The translations under genes and the position numbers were made by a program. Positions 1-10,320 of a stretch of DNA of 64,000 bases are shown in pieces; positions within the stretch are counted from its first letter, which is position 1; each line of letters starts with the position of its first letter. The notes beneath the pieces were generated by a model. It was given only the letters and a program-made list of their open reading frames with translations, was not told the DNA's origin and ran no database searches. This DNA comes from Kappaphycus alvarezii (Eukaryota; Rhodophyta; Florideophyceae; Gigartinales; Solieriaceae): NCBI GenBank assembly GCA_002205965.3, contig NADL03000458.1, positions 62,001 to 126,000 on the forward strand, written 5' to 3'.

Positions 1-2
1 AG

Positions 3-365
3 CGCCGCCTTGCTGCAACTACCTTCACCCGCACAACCCCTGCTGCCACCAGCCCCATATCAACCTGCTACCCCACCCGAGCTCCTAGATCAGCTACGCC
101 GGCAACCCAAACTAGCCTCAACCGCCTTGGGAACAATAATCCCGCCCTGAATTACTATCAGAACCAAGCCCGTTACGGTAGAGATCCTCGTGCCCATCTC
201 CGTCCTCATATCACCTCCCGATATGGCGCCAAGTGCTTCAACTGTTACAGTTCTAACCACGTTGAACGCCGCTGCACTCAAACCCGCGACGCTGACAGAA
301 TTGTAAAGAACGGCTTTGCGTTATGCTCCGAGACAAGAGTAATAAGCAAAAGGTCTCCGTCCTGA
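3..365 (+). pseudogene. copia-type retrotransposon gag remnant with CCHC zinc knuckle
   Basis: This frame is open from the left window edge to a TGA at 363-365 and has no start inside the window, so it is the C-terminal part of a longer protein. A proline/threonine/asparagine-rich stretch leads into a zinc knuckle at about 219-280 with the spacing C-x2-C-x4-H-x4-C (CFNCYSSNHVERRC), the nucleic-acid-binding signature of retrotransposon Gag. A protease remnant (877-1185) and an integrase remnant (1266-2305) follow on the same strand, so it is most likely the gag end of one degraded element. Positions 366-876 between them hold no frame I recognise. Confidence is high for the knuckle and moderate for the linkage. 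Confidence 0.6.
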
Positions 366-876
366 AGAAAATCCTTTCCGATAATTCGGAACATATCAAC
401 TACCTCTCGGGACTCCTCTGCGATGTAATGAACCAATCCCACTTTCGAACCCCAAACATGTATGACAATGCAGATGATAGTGGGAGCGATTAAGACTCTT
501 TACAGAACTCGGAATCTGACAGTGGATCTGTTCAATTTTCAGAACGACCGCCTGATCCTTAGGACACTCCCTTCGTCCAAGCCATCCCTTCGGAAGCCTC
601 TCTGTTACCAACACTCTCCTCTTACAACACCTCGTCATCCCTCCCGTCTCTTGTCTCCGAATCTTCCCACTCTTGTCTTCCGATTGAAAGTCCTCCTCAT
701 TTGCATCATTAAGACCCTCACCAGATTTCATCTTACCTCAGTCACTAGGCTCAATAACATTCACCAATGCTGCAGGTTGAAGACGTGGAAAATCAAAGTT
801 ATCCACGTCATATGGTAAACGCATTAACATCTCGATCAACTACTTTGTAACGCACTTCACTACCTCACCAAGAAAT

Positions 877-1185
877 TTCAATGGCTTCTGCCTAGAAATT
901 GGTGCACCGAGGTCATATATCGGACTCCTTCAAGCAAAAGCCCTCTGCCGCGCGATGAAGCGGTAGCTCAAGCTTCAACCCTCCGACTACAACTTCAAGT
1001 TTGGCGAGGGCGTCATTATCAGCCTTGGGTCAATGACTATACGCATTCCAACCCCAGAAAACTCGTTTCTGGAATTCGACGTCGATGTTGTCAATGAAGA
1101 TATCCCACTACTCGTCGGCCTGGACATCAGTGATAGGCACGGCTTAATAGCGGACAAAGTTGAAAAAATGCTCCATAGTCGTTAA
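877..1185 (+). pseudogene. retrotransposon aspartic protease remnant
   Basis: The translated frame reads as a retropepsin-like domain: an active-site-like segment LEIGAPRSYIGL near 890-925, a flap-like stretch around residues KFGEGV, and a hydrophobic C-terminal strand ending in DIPLLVGLDIS (about 1100-1135). The usual D-[ST]-G triad appears as E-I-G, and an in-frame TAG lies near 967, so the domain is not functional as written. It sits between the gag knuckle and an integrase. The order protease then integrase, with no reverse transcriptase between them, is that of Ty1/copia elements and not Ty3/gypsy. Confidence 0.55.
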
Positions 1186-1265
1186 TACGGATGGAAATTA
1201 CTCATCGCTAGACTTCAGCATCACATGTAGGTGCAATAGGAAAGCGCTAAAATCTTCTATAACAA

Positions 1266-2305
1266 AAAATAATTGAAATGTCTCCATTAGCACTTCTGCC
1301 ACCCTTCCGAATCGAAGCTGGACAAGTTGCTGCAGCGTATAAAGCCCCTCGACACGTCACCTGAAACCTTGGTTACACTAAAGGAGATCAGCAGAGCGTG
1401 AAGCACATTTAATAAATATAACAAAAAGTCACATCGTTTTCATGTAACTTTCCCGCCCTCCGATTGCGTGTATAACCACAAGGTAGCCCTTTGGCTTCAA
1501 TAGAGTGCTGCTTTTCATATGATAGACCTTCAAACCCACTTATCTTCCGCTATATTCCTCCCGGAAGAGTCCTTCCAGATTATTTGGAACGACCTTTTAT
1601 TGTGCTGGGTACCTTTTAACGTCGGCTACCCGGTCAAGATGCGTGTTGAACCAAGACAGCATCTTTCGCGGGAAACAATTTGAAACCCATGCCAAGTCTG
1701 CTGGAATAAAACTCAAACTGTCTGGTGTCCACTTACACAACACACTAGGATGTGGGGAACGCTATAATGACCCTTTTCGACGAATTTTCAATAAAATTAC
1801 CAGGGATGTTCCCGTTATTGATCACACCATTGCCCTCCAACTCTCGGTCAACGCAATGAACGATACTCAGGGTTCTGACGGCTCGACACCCTCCATTCCT
1901 GTGTTCGGCCTGATTTCTCGCTGCTGTAACCACTTCACACCCCTCTTGTCACACGCAGAACGCATGAGAGCGATGAAAATTGCCAGTATTGAGATGGAAG
2001 ACATCTCTGCAGAACTTCGACTACAACGCGGATTCCGCGAACAATTTCCCCCAGCAGACGACTACATAATCAACTCCGGTGACCACGTATGTGTTTGGCA
2101 GCAGGACAATAAGCAATGGAGAGGACCTTTCGAAGTAGCGAAAGTCCTAGGCAAGCAAGTATGGGTGCAACGCCGAACCGAAGAGGCCAAATACTCTATT
2201 GACCACACAATGTCAGTTCCAAAGGCTGATGGAAACTCCTTACTACAGCACATAAATTACTCTCTGTCATCTATCGCAAAATCCGCAGACTTCTCTTTTT
2301 GGTAA
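1266..2305 (+). pseudogene. copia-type integrase remnant
   Basis: Two stretches belong together. The first (about 1280-1500) resembles the integrase zinc-binding region, with H-x3-H-like residues and downstream cysteine positions partly lost, and is broken by TAG and TGA codons. The second is an open frame of 220 codons (1643-2305) resembling the integrase core and C-terminus, with a GERYNDPFRRIFNKI block, an AMNDT block and a later beta-barrel-like segment around HVCVWQQDNKQWRGPFEV. In copia elements reverse transcriptase should follow; instead an unrelated minus-strand relic begins, so the element is truncated here. I infer copia from domain order, not from a database match. Confidence 0.55.
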
Positions 2306-3419
2306 GGTAACTCATCTGCTTGCAGCTGTCATTGATTCGAAGGTAATCCTCATCACTGAAGTCGAAGCAGAAGGCGGCTTTGCTGTCCTTGGTGGAAGGA
2401 CGATCGCGCTTGCGACGCTTGCAATCTTTGCCCTTTCGATTCCCAGATTCCTCGTCGGCTGAGCTATGATCATCCTGTGGTGACTGTTTCACTTCGAGTA
2501 GGGCCTTCTGAACATTTCGTGAGACGAGTCTCTCAAGGAGCCTTTCATCCATCCCCGGGCGATGGGGTAGTGGCAACTGAAAGATTGCTCAAATCGTCCA
2601 TGGCGACGCGGAGATCAAACTTGCATGGTTTCTGTTTGGATGTCTTGATTGATTCCACAGGGTCTTTGAGCTCTGAATCGGTTGCAGAGTCTAGGCGAAA
2701 GTTCCTGGAGAGCAGTTGACCATGCAAAGGTCATCTCTTTGACCTTTATCATCAGAAGAAGAAATCCATGCTTGACCTTGAAATTCTTGTCTTTACAGCG
2801 ACCGACGTTTATCTGACCATTCACAATGTTCAAAAAATCCATTACCTTCTGAACACTTTGCATACCCGTGAGATTGACGAATGTGGCTGCTTTTGAGCTT
2901 CGTTCTTGGCACGACTCTTCGCACTAGAAATGAGTTGCATAGTAGCATTATTGAGGGTAGTCTCGGGAAGCATGGAATTTTTGAGAAGGGTGATTGCCAA
3001 GGCCTCTCCAATCCGCGACTAAGCCGTGGCATTAGAGTTCATAAGATGCTCGGAAGCCAATCCATGGAAACGAGAGACGAAAGCCGAAAGCTTGTCCTTA
3101 TTCTTGGTATCTCGAGTGCAAGTGGTGACCTTATTAAATGATTCGATCAGGCGGGAGACAACGGCCATGCAAGATCGGCAGCAATGAGATCTACGATATC
3201 CTTGAGAGCCTTGATCTGAGCAGATTGCTTGTAGTCAATGATACCATGACCTTCAGCATCATAGATTATTGACTGCTGGTAGCTGGGAAGAAAGTCATAC
3301 AGCTGACGTCCCAGAATCGCAAAGATTGTCTTGTAAACCTTGTCGGAACCAAGCTCGGCGGCTGCTTTGAACTTGTCAAACCAACGAGCAACTCGACGAC
3401 GGTACTCCCGAAGATTCAT
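2271..3419 (-). pseudogene. retrotransposon gag-like relic
   Basis: Reading on the minus strand from 3419, a first frame (3419-3147) opens with MNLREYRRRVARWFDKFKAA. The reading then moves to a second frame through about 3180-2850, containing one in-frame TAG near 3018, then to a third frame (2863-2615), and ends in a lysine/arginine/aspartate-rich tail (2576-2271). The helical N-terminus and the basic tail suit a retroelement capsid protein, but there is no zinc knuckle and I do not recognise the family. At least two frame changes and one stop interrupt it. It overlaps the end of the plus-strand integrase relic by about 35 bases. Confidence 0.35.
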
Positions 3420-3822
3420 ACCTGGAGAGTAGCACGGCGAGTCAAGATGACCTAGAACTTGCGAAAAAAACCCCCTGGGATCATAAATGTGGTGAGGCGC
3501 GGCGGTAGTAGCGGGTAAAGGGACAGAGGGAGAGGGTTAAGTAGCCACGCTGCAGCACGTGCGCAGCAGGGCTTAGTCGTGAAGGCATGGCAAAAAGGAA
3601 GGGAATAAAGACCCCCAGGAGGTTAGTTGAGTTCCCTGAGTTCGATGACCTTCCTGGTAGCAAGGTAGGTTTAATGGGTGTTGCTTAAGTACCGAAAGAA
3701 GATCCACCCGTGGTCGCCCCGGGTGCGCTGGCGATGCCACTGTAATTTCCCTTATTTGGGGAATGGCTGAGCGGCAACCGAATCATAAATCCTAGGAGGC
3801 AATAACAAATAGGACCTAGACG
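3420..3822. other. no gene recognised
   Basis: This stretch lies between the minus-strand gag-like relic and the plus-strand RNase H scrap. Short frames on both strands show no domain I recognise. It probably belongs to decayed retroelement DNA. Confidence 0.4.
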
Positions 3823-4064
3823 TTCACGGTGATTATGCTGCAGATCGTTACTTCTCAGAGTTCGGACGAGTTCATTGTCACAACTCTATCCGCAACGCTT
3901 TCACGTGGCACGTTACCCGCTCCGCCGGCCGGAACTATGAGTTTGAAGTTAAGAATCTCGTCCCGGGTACGAACTTCCGGGCAGCCGATACACTCCTCGC
4001 GCAGTCCCCCTTTGACCTTGGAGACGGCCTCCCAGACCCGCCTTCGCATATGACGTCGCCTTGA
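3823..4064 (+). pseudogene. Ty3/gypsy RNase H C-terminal scrap
   Basis: About 80 codons resemble the end of a gypsy RNase H domain: a basic stretch, then YEFEVKNLVPGTNFRAADTL, which matches the usual pattern 'F-x-[VI]-x-[YN]-x-P-G-x-x-N-x-x-A-D-x-L' that carries the last catalytic Asp, followed by a Q-S-P-F tail and TGA. Nothing upstream supplies the rest of reverse transcriptase, so this is an isolated fragment. It has the opposite orientation to the larger gypsy element on its right. Positions 4065-4384 hold only short frames that I do not recognise. Confidence 0.5.
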
Positions 4065-4384
4065 CGTCCTCCTTTAAGCAGTACTAACTCACTAAAGCGA
4101 CGTAAGTCTATGGTGGGGCTACCTCCCTAACGCACCAACGCGAGGTCATAGACCTACAAAACAAGCTGAAATAGCGCCTGTTGCCCCCTTCCTGGCACTC
4201 CCGCGACCCTGGCTTCCGATTCCAGCCCTTGGTTATTTATCCCCTCGGTGCTCTTTCTCCGGAGACTGTATTGTTCATTGAAGGGTTTTTACCCTGTGTT
4301 GCCAGGAAATGCCACATCACGGACGCTACTAATCGCACACGAATGTACCAGCGAATCAGTTGCACCTTGTGGTCGTCAGTGGCT

Positions 4385-4575
4385 ATTGTTACTGCCAGAA
4401 GTAGGGAGGGGCAGAGAAGGGGAAACAAATAAGAAACAAGAGTTGGCGAGTTGGCCGAAACTTTTGTTTCAGTTCCTGCCTATACGATGGAGGTTTTTAC
4501 GGCGACCGCGAGTCTGTGGTAGCATCAGGTCGGGCCAAACATAGCGACGATAAAAAATTAACAAGTAACCCCAGA
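4385..4575 (-). repeat. left LTR-like repeat of the 4.4-9.75 kb element
   Basis: This copy aligns in direct orientation with 9560-9750 through several conserved blocks separated by substitutions and small indels. By position it would be the 3' LTR of the minus-strand element. Divergence between the copies is high, implying an old insertion. Confidence 0.45.
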
Positions 4576-5015
4576 ATAGATAAAATTAACTAAAATTAAA
4601 ACCTGAACAAAATAGTCACCGGCCCACGCCAGCGTAGATATGAAAATATTTGTACAATAAATCATCTTTTGGGTGTTTTTGGAAGCGTCCAAAAGCCCTC
4701 AACAGCAATCCACCGCTAGATAGAAGCCCTTTGCACCATAAGAACGTTGAGCTTGGGCGATCTTCGCGCTCAACTGCCTTCCTTTACCGTCACCCTTACT
4801 ATCACCCCGTTATTGCACCTAAACTCACCTCCCTAACAAGGAAACCATCCACCGTCATTCCAGCGAACCCTTTCTTCTACGCAGCTCCGTCCCCTCTCCG
4901 AAAACACGTTGATTCAGGTCAGCTAAAGCTCTGTGGGACTGACCCATCCATGTTACTACGAGAGGGGGTTCCAACGGCTTCAGACCCATCCGAAGAGCCC
5001 TATATGGACCATTAA

Positions 5016-5258
5016 GATAGCGAAGACCAGCCAGGCTGCGAAAAAAGGTACGGGGGGAAGGCACCGCGAAAACTTCTTTGGCAGAAGGCAGCTCGAAAGA
5101 TGGTCGCCGAGCTTCTGCCGGGCGACAACCCAGTCATCTTGAGAACAGCCAGCTCGCAGTCCAAGCCGAACCGGACTGCAGAAAGTTTCTACATCGACAA
5201 CCTTCGTGCGAAAGTACAACACAAAAACGCAAGGTCATCACGTACTAGAACCGACTAG
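5016..5258 (+). other. short open frame, unrecognised
   Basis: An 80-codon stop-free stretch without an ATG near its start encodes a lysine-rich segment followed by AELLPGDNPVILRTASSQSK. It lies 160 bp upstream of the plus-strand papain-like gene and inside the gypsy repeat pair. It could be an exon or frame-shifted part of that gene, or a retroelement scrap. No domain is recognised. Confidence 0.2.
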
Positions 5259-5416
5259 ACACAGTCAAGATCCATAAATAAAGGGTTAATGGTCCATCGG
5301 TCAATGAAATTTCATTACTGCTTTCGTTCAGCGGATTTAAAGAGGCGGAACCAGCATTAGCGGAGGTTTCTTATCGCGAACTGAAGACTTTGTAAGGGAG
5401 GAATATAGCGAAATTC

Positions 5417-6430
5417 GTGGCTTCGAATAAGTGTGACGACCGCATCGACAGGGGTCTTGCAGTCCGTCTCATATTGAAAGAGTCGCTTGCTGATGAGTAC
5501 GACCACCTAGAGTTACCGGAATTCCCTGAATTAATAATCTCGGCTGTAGTTTTGAGGGCCCCGGACGGGGTCAGGGATAGTTCTGTGGGCAGGTACTTTG
5601 GGGTCGACGAGGAGACCAAGGAAGAGCATCATACTGATCTTTACATATTTTCCTTCAAAGAGATACCTCCCGGCTACGCTGACCACAATCCGTCGAAGCG
5701 CAAATTACGCGAAGAGGAGTCGAATGATACAGTCATAAATGGGGTTTTTGGTCGGAATCTAAGTTCGAGAGTGGGTGTCATATTGCAGATCGACCGTTGT
5801 TGTCAAAAGAATCTAAATGGGCATTTCTGTGTGCTTTTCACCATTTTGCGGGTGTTTTCTCCCCTTTCTCCACCCCATCTTCTCAAAAATCAAGTCATGC
5901 GATTCAGAAACTTCGACGGCCGCTGTATGCAAGACGCAGTTTCGAACGCGATCTCTCTTATCTTTGGCAAAGATCCGGCGGATAATTATTGGAACATGGA
6001 CCATAACCGCGAACACGACACTTTAGAGCAGCTTGGCTACTGGACTAGGTCTATCTCCTTCGCCGAAATTCAGAAGTGCCCATACGAAGTATTATCGGAT
6101 CTTGTGGTCCTCTGCCACATTTGGCCAGCCAAGGGTTCATCCAAACGCACCAAAAGCAGCTCTTGTCGTGAAGTAGGGTTCTCTATTGATGCAAATTGGG
6201 TACATGGCTTGCCTAGTTCTCCTGGCCGTTGGATTTATGTAGGATCCGTTATAGGGCGACTTTAGCCACAGCATGCGATCTGCATCGATGCGAGAGAAGA
6301 ACTAACGCTTATATATGATTGCTCGGAGAAGTACGCCATGCGGTTCTCCCAGAAGTCTCTCAGGCTATGTTGCGGTGAGGACAACCCGGAAGATTATCTG
6401 AAAATGGACTATGTGCGCCGTATAGTTTAA
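5417..6430 (+). pseudogene. papain-fold-like cysteine protease/DUB-like gene broken by one amber codon
   Basis: An ATG-started frame of 282 codons ends at TAG (6263-6265). Translation of the same frame continues without another stop for 54 codons to TAA (6428-6430), about 337 residues in all. The N-terminal half is unrecognised. The C-terminal half has the layout of a papain-fold peptidase: a Cys at the start of a helix (GRCMQDAVSNAISLIFG, about 5920-5970), then after about 100 residues a strand-like segment G-R-W-I-Y-V, a His in QHAICID just after the stop, and an Asp in LIYDCSE. That Cys...His...Asp order is typical of OTU/Josephin/Ulp-like folds, but I cannot assign a family. It is surrounded by retroelement relics and may be a transposon passenger or a dying host gene. 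The stop could also be a sequence error. Confidence 0.4.
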
Positions 6431-6779
6431 CTGAGTGGTCAAAGAATTACTCCTCGCAAGTCCACGATTCCCTGCACGCCGCCATATCCCGAAAAGAAGA
6501 ATCGTCGACGTCGCCGTTCAAAAATCTCGGTATCCCCTTCTTCTGATTACAACCGTCTTAGTGTGGGCACTTCCCGATGCTGGCCGCTGTCTCCTCCTGG
6601 ATTCCCCTTTTGTTCTTCCACATGGCCTCCCATATTGTAAAATGGGCCCCATAGAGTCAAAAAAGCAATAGGATGACTCATTGTACTCAAAATATTGAAA
6701 AAAATCAATATGACGAACAAATGCATGGCATGAAATAGAAAAAATACGAGTCGTTGTTACAGGACGGCTAGGAAATTTG
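6431..6779. other. no gene recognised
   Basis: This gap separates the plus-strand papain-like gene from the end of the minus-strand integrase. The short plus-strand frame at 6435-6671 has no recognisable domain and no start context. Confidence 0.4.
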
Positions 6780-7690
6780 ATTTTTTAGAAAAGAAGGCCG
6801 AAGCGCGTAGGCCGCTAGGCGTCTCGCATGAATAGCTCCACGGGAGTATCTGCCCCAGTAAGAGGTCTACCGCCAGTACCGTGTGTGAGCTGCCTTCCAA
6901 AATCGACTCATTCCGAAGAAACGGGACCGAAATTAGGGCCACTTGACCGAAGAAGTTAAGGCCTGCTCGTATGCTACTAAGACCCAATCACCCAAATTAA
7001 AACTTTTCGCGGTCCCTGGTCCATCTTCGTCCCCACCAAGTTGCAACTGCCCATCGACCCTGGTTGCTCGTAGGGCCAGTCCTTCTAGAAGTTCCAGCCG
7101 GCGGTGTACGTCCGAAAGGTTCGTTATTAATTACGCTGAGTCGAACGAATTGATGCGCGGCGCGACCCCGAAAATGAGCTCGAACGGCGAATAGCCCATC
7201 GCTAGGGGGCGGCGACGGTATCCATACAAGACGCGAAGGATACAGTGCTCCCAATCAGTCCCTTGTCCAATGAAAATCCTTTTATGTACGGTCTTGATTG
7301 TGCAAACCATTCTTTCGGCGCGGCCGTTAGACATGGGAGCGTAGAAAAACATTGTGCTTCACCCTATTCTGTTCTTTTTCATGAACTCGAACGAGGGCAG
7401 TGGCTGTGAAACAACCCAAATTGTCAGAAGGGTTAGCCTTCGGCGGTCCAAATAGGGAGAAGATATCTCTCTCCACGAACTCGATCACAACCTACCCCGA
7501 AGCGTTCCTTGTGGTGGCGGCGATCGGCCATCCTTTCAGATGCTCTACGGCGATAAGAGGGAATTTGTTCCCCATATGGGACTTCGTGAATGGCCCTGCG
7601 AGGTCGATCGAGTACGTTTCGAAGATGTTCGTGAGCTGAATCCCCAGCATTATGCGGCACAGAATAAAAGGGCCAGCATTTTGGCATCAT
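6780..7690 (-). pseudogene. gypsy integrase remnant
   Basis: On the minus strand the core is best seen at 7352-7131, where SNGRAERMVCTIK matches the conserved 'N-G-x-x-E-R-x-x' block that carries the catalytic Glu of DDE integrases, followed by YGYRRRPLAMGYSPFELIFG, the usual 'Y-N-x-x-x-H-x-x-x-x-x-x-P-F-x-L-x-[FY]-G' block. The C-terminal part shifts frame near 7131 and continues to about 6790 with a VLVAYEQ...SVKWP...RFFG segment typical of the gypsy integrase tail. Upstream (7690-7400) the Asp-containing part is present only as frame-shifted pieces. It belongs to the 4.4-9.75 kb element. Confidence 0.65.
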
Positions 7691-7971
7691 TCACAGCTCT
7701 TAACGTAGTCTTGAATGTCTCGATAGACTTTTGGCCACAAAATAGATCAACAACGAATCCTGCCGTTGTTTCCTTGCTCCAGTGACCGATGTGGCCATGA
7801 AAGGTCCTTAGTATTGCTTCCTGGGTTTGATGGTCGGGATCGTGCGGAGACCGTTCTTAGTACGCTTCAGTAACTTACCTTCCCAGAGTATGAAATATTT
7901 CATGGCCCGCTTAATAGAGCGACGATTCACAGGGTTCTGCTCCAAAATCTGAAGCCCTTGGATGCAACAGG

Positions 7972-8270
7972 CTACGTCCATTTAATGGGGCTCCAATATG
8001 GTCTCATTGGAAACGGTGCGAAAGTAACCTGCAGTTTCCACCAAATCACCTTCATAGACATTCGGGGTGGGTGGGAAAGGGCCGGCACTACCCGCAAAAG
8101 GTAGTCTGCAGCACCGTTCCCAGTCTCAGGACGGTATTTCACCTCGAATTCGTATTGAGATAGAACCAACCAGCGCGCTGGCCTCCCGTGATCAGGACTA
8201 GTTCCTCCTCTGAGGAATCTGACGAATCGGGGCCGACGATCTAATCGGATGTGAAATCTTCTCTGGAAGT
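7972..8270 (-). pseudogene. gypsy RNase H C-terminal remnant
   Basis: The minus-strand frame contains R-P-A-R-W-x-V-L-S-Q-Y-E-F-E-V-K-Y-R-P-E-T-G-N and then GAADYLLRV, the end of the RNase H domain of gypsy Pol with the last catalytic Asp retained. The palm and fingers of reverse transcriptase expected upstream (toward 9 kb) are missing, so the element has suffered an internal deletion. The region 7691-7971 links it to the integrase but is too decayed to read. Confidence 0.6.
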
Positions 8271-8694
8271 TCCGATTTCTTCCTTCTCAACGAGCCTCAT
8301 CTCGGCAGCCTTGGCGTTTGACTCGAGGGGTATTACTATTTCCTCGGATCCAACGTAGAGACCCACACTTTTGGCGCCGAAATACATATTCACGCGCATA
8401 GCAGAAAGTGTGGGACTCTCAATGATGACTATTATTCTTCTTCCATCTATTCTCGCGGACTACCGCGGGCTGCAGAATCGGCCTTGTCTGTAAAGCGCGG
8501 ACAGCTTGCGGGATAGCTACGAAACGCGATATCGGAATTAATCCATGAGCTTTTTGTCGAGGCATCCTCGCAGCGCCTCACCTTCGACATTAATTTTCGT
8601 AACGCTTACGCCCTCGTCGTTCAGTGACTCTGTTTCAGTCCAATCTTCAGGGAGCAAATTCACTTTACCCGCCTCTTCGCCTTCTTTCTTGCGC
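8271..8694 (-). other. decayed interior of the gypsy element
   Basis: This stretch should hold protease and reverse transcriptase. I see only acidic low-complexity frames (for example minus-strand residues like SDSSEEE near 8210-8260) and no catalytic motif, consistent with an internal deletion. Confidence 0.3.
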
Positions 8695-9006
8695 TCAACA
8701 TGCGTTTACTTGTCTTTCGACTTGTCTAACCGCGCAAACCAGCAGATAGCTTCTGAGTAGCCCATCTGCCGCAGTGGGTACAGCGGGTGTTTCGATGCGG
8801 ATTCTTCTCACATCTGGAAGGTGTATTATACAACTCGTTGCAATAAGAGCATGTAAAAATCCTGTTGTTCCTCTGAGTGAAGGGTAAATTCCGTGCCCGA
8901 AGTCTCCTTTCTTATTCTTTAGGAGTAACTTCAGCCTGAAGAGATCTTCAGCCAACTCGTCTACGCTATTCTCGATGTCCTTCGTACAGGAGTTCGGACG
9001 ATCCAA
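8695..9006 (-). pseudogene. gag-like fragment with Cys/His cluster
   Basis: The minus-strand frame 9006-8695 is open for 103 codons. In an alternative frame over about 8865-8765 there is a cluster C-x2-C-x8-C-x4-H-x4-C-x2-C (CSYCNELY...RCTHCGRWA), which looks like a zinc-binding module of the type found in gag proteins. The position, downstream of the right LTR-like repeat in minus orientation, fits gag. The reading is frame-shifted relative to its neighbours. Positions 9007-9559 carry only short unrecognised frames that would be the leader and N-terminal gag. Confidence 0.4.
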
Positions 9007-9559
9007 TATCCTCGCTGGCGTATCGTATGCGATCGAACTTGAGGGGCAAGCGAAGGCTAGTTTATTCGTACGTTAGTCTCCCAAGGCTTTGACGATACCT
9101 GCGTAGTTTTAGGGCCGCGTAATGCCAAGAACTGCTATAGGTCCACATGAAGACAAGCCGCGGTGCGAAGTAATCCAAACCTTGCGAATTGTTCGAATCT
9201 TTCCTTCTGTTATAGGTGCTCAATTTCATGTAGGGAACCCAGCATGTCGGTGATATCAAGACCGGCTACCAAAGCTTGGCGAATTTTGTCCTGATTGTCT
9301 CATTTTTTCACGAAGTGCTCGAACAATTTTTTTCCGACGGCAGAATAGTTCTTATCCTCATCGACGAGCTCTCCATTAGACACGCAAGTGTCGTAATAGA
9401 GGTCAAAATCGACTCCATCTAGGTGCCAAGGAGAGAAAGCGCTTTTTCCTCGTCGACCCTAGAGGACATAGAGATATTATCAAAGAAGAAAAAGAACTTC
9501 CGCACGTCGCTCGACCCGTCAAATACGATAGAGATGGAGCCAGGGCTCCATTACTGCGC

Positions 9560-9750
9560 AAGAGTACCATTTTACTAGCCGAAATAGGGAGGGACAGAGA
9601 AGGGGGAAAAATAAAAAACAAGAGGCAGGTTGACCGTCGCTCTTGATTCGGCCTCTGCCTGCCCGGTGTCGGTTTATATAGCGACCGCGACTATGTGGTA
9701 GCGTCAGGTCTGGCCACACATAGCGATGAAAAAATTAAAAATGACCCGTT
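9560..9750 (-). repeat. right LTR-like repeat of the 4.4-9.75 kb element
   Basis: This is the direct-repeat partner of 4385-4575. In the minus orientation of the coding remnants it would be the 5' LTR. It contains a TATATA-like stretch near 9674 that could be a relic promoter. Its outer end near 9750 adjoins the piggyBac-like fragment. Confidence 0.45.
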
Positions 9751-9752
9751 AA

Positions 9753-10320
9753 AACTGTTTCGCTCTATTGAGTCGTATAGGAATGCTCTGAACATGGAAC
9801 AGTCTACAGCCGACTTTTTGTTTGATGTTGCATAAGAGATGCTCAGTTATGCATCAACTTTCGATGCCAATGATGGCGGCAATAGAAAAGTTTTGGAAGT
9901 TCTTGAAACATCCGATGAAGAAGCAAAGCGCGTAACAGCTTTAGATTATTCCAAAAAGAGAAATTGCATCAATTTTTTCTACAGTGCTGAGGGTGTTGCT
10001 TTGCATTTGTCAGTGAGAGGACATCACAATGGGCGAGGTGCTCTAAATCATTGCGCTCTATGAGGTTAACATGGACCGGGCTATAGGGGCCACGGCACGA
10101 CCTTCAAATGCACTGTTTGTCAAGTTCATTTATGCATTAAGGTACCACCGGTTTATCGTAAGAGCTGTTTTCAGATCTGGCACAGCTCAAAGATTATAGA
10201 TGACCGTTTAATTCCACCCAGAGAGCCATCGAGGTCTATAGATGGTACACCGGTAACTTCGAGGTGCCTAATAGAAGCGAGGATCAGAGTGGTACGGAGG
10301 AGGTGGAAAGTTCTTAGGCA
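9753..10320 (+). pseudogene. piggyBac-like transposase C-terminal relic
   Basis: One plus-strand frame runs with interruptions (stops near 9833, 10061 and 10067) from about 9753 to 10320. After a helical segment it contains TFKCTVCQVHLCIKVPPVY followed by RKSCFQIWH, i.e. C-x2-C-x4-C and a final C-F-x2-[WY]-H. That is the pattern of the cysteine-rich C-terminal domain of piggyBac-family (DDE_Tnp_1_7) transposases, which binds the terminal repeats. The DDD catalytic core is not visible here. The fragment starts at the edge of the LTR-like repeat, suggesting that the gypsy element inserted into or beside it. Confidence 0.4.

Larger units (their letters stand above)
4385..9750 (-). mobile_element. 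degenerate Ty3/gypsy retrotransposon with LTR-like direct repeats
   Basis: A diverged direct repeat at about 4385-4575 and 9560-9750 brackets minus-strand gag, RNase H and integrase remnants in the order expected for Ty3/gypsy. Shared blocks include a run like GTAGGGAGGGGCAGAGAAGG and a later block GTGGTAGC[AG]TCAGGTC followed by CATAGCGA and an A-rich tail. Most of the reverse transcriptase appears deleted: only about 500 bp separate the gag knuckle from the RNase H end. The 2.2 kb between the integrase end (about 6.79 kb) and the left repeat carries plus-strand coding sequence, so something else probably inserted there. Exact LTR ends are not resolvable by eye. Confidence 0.5.
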
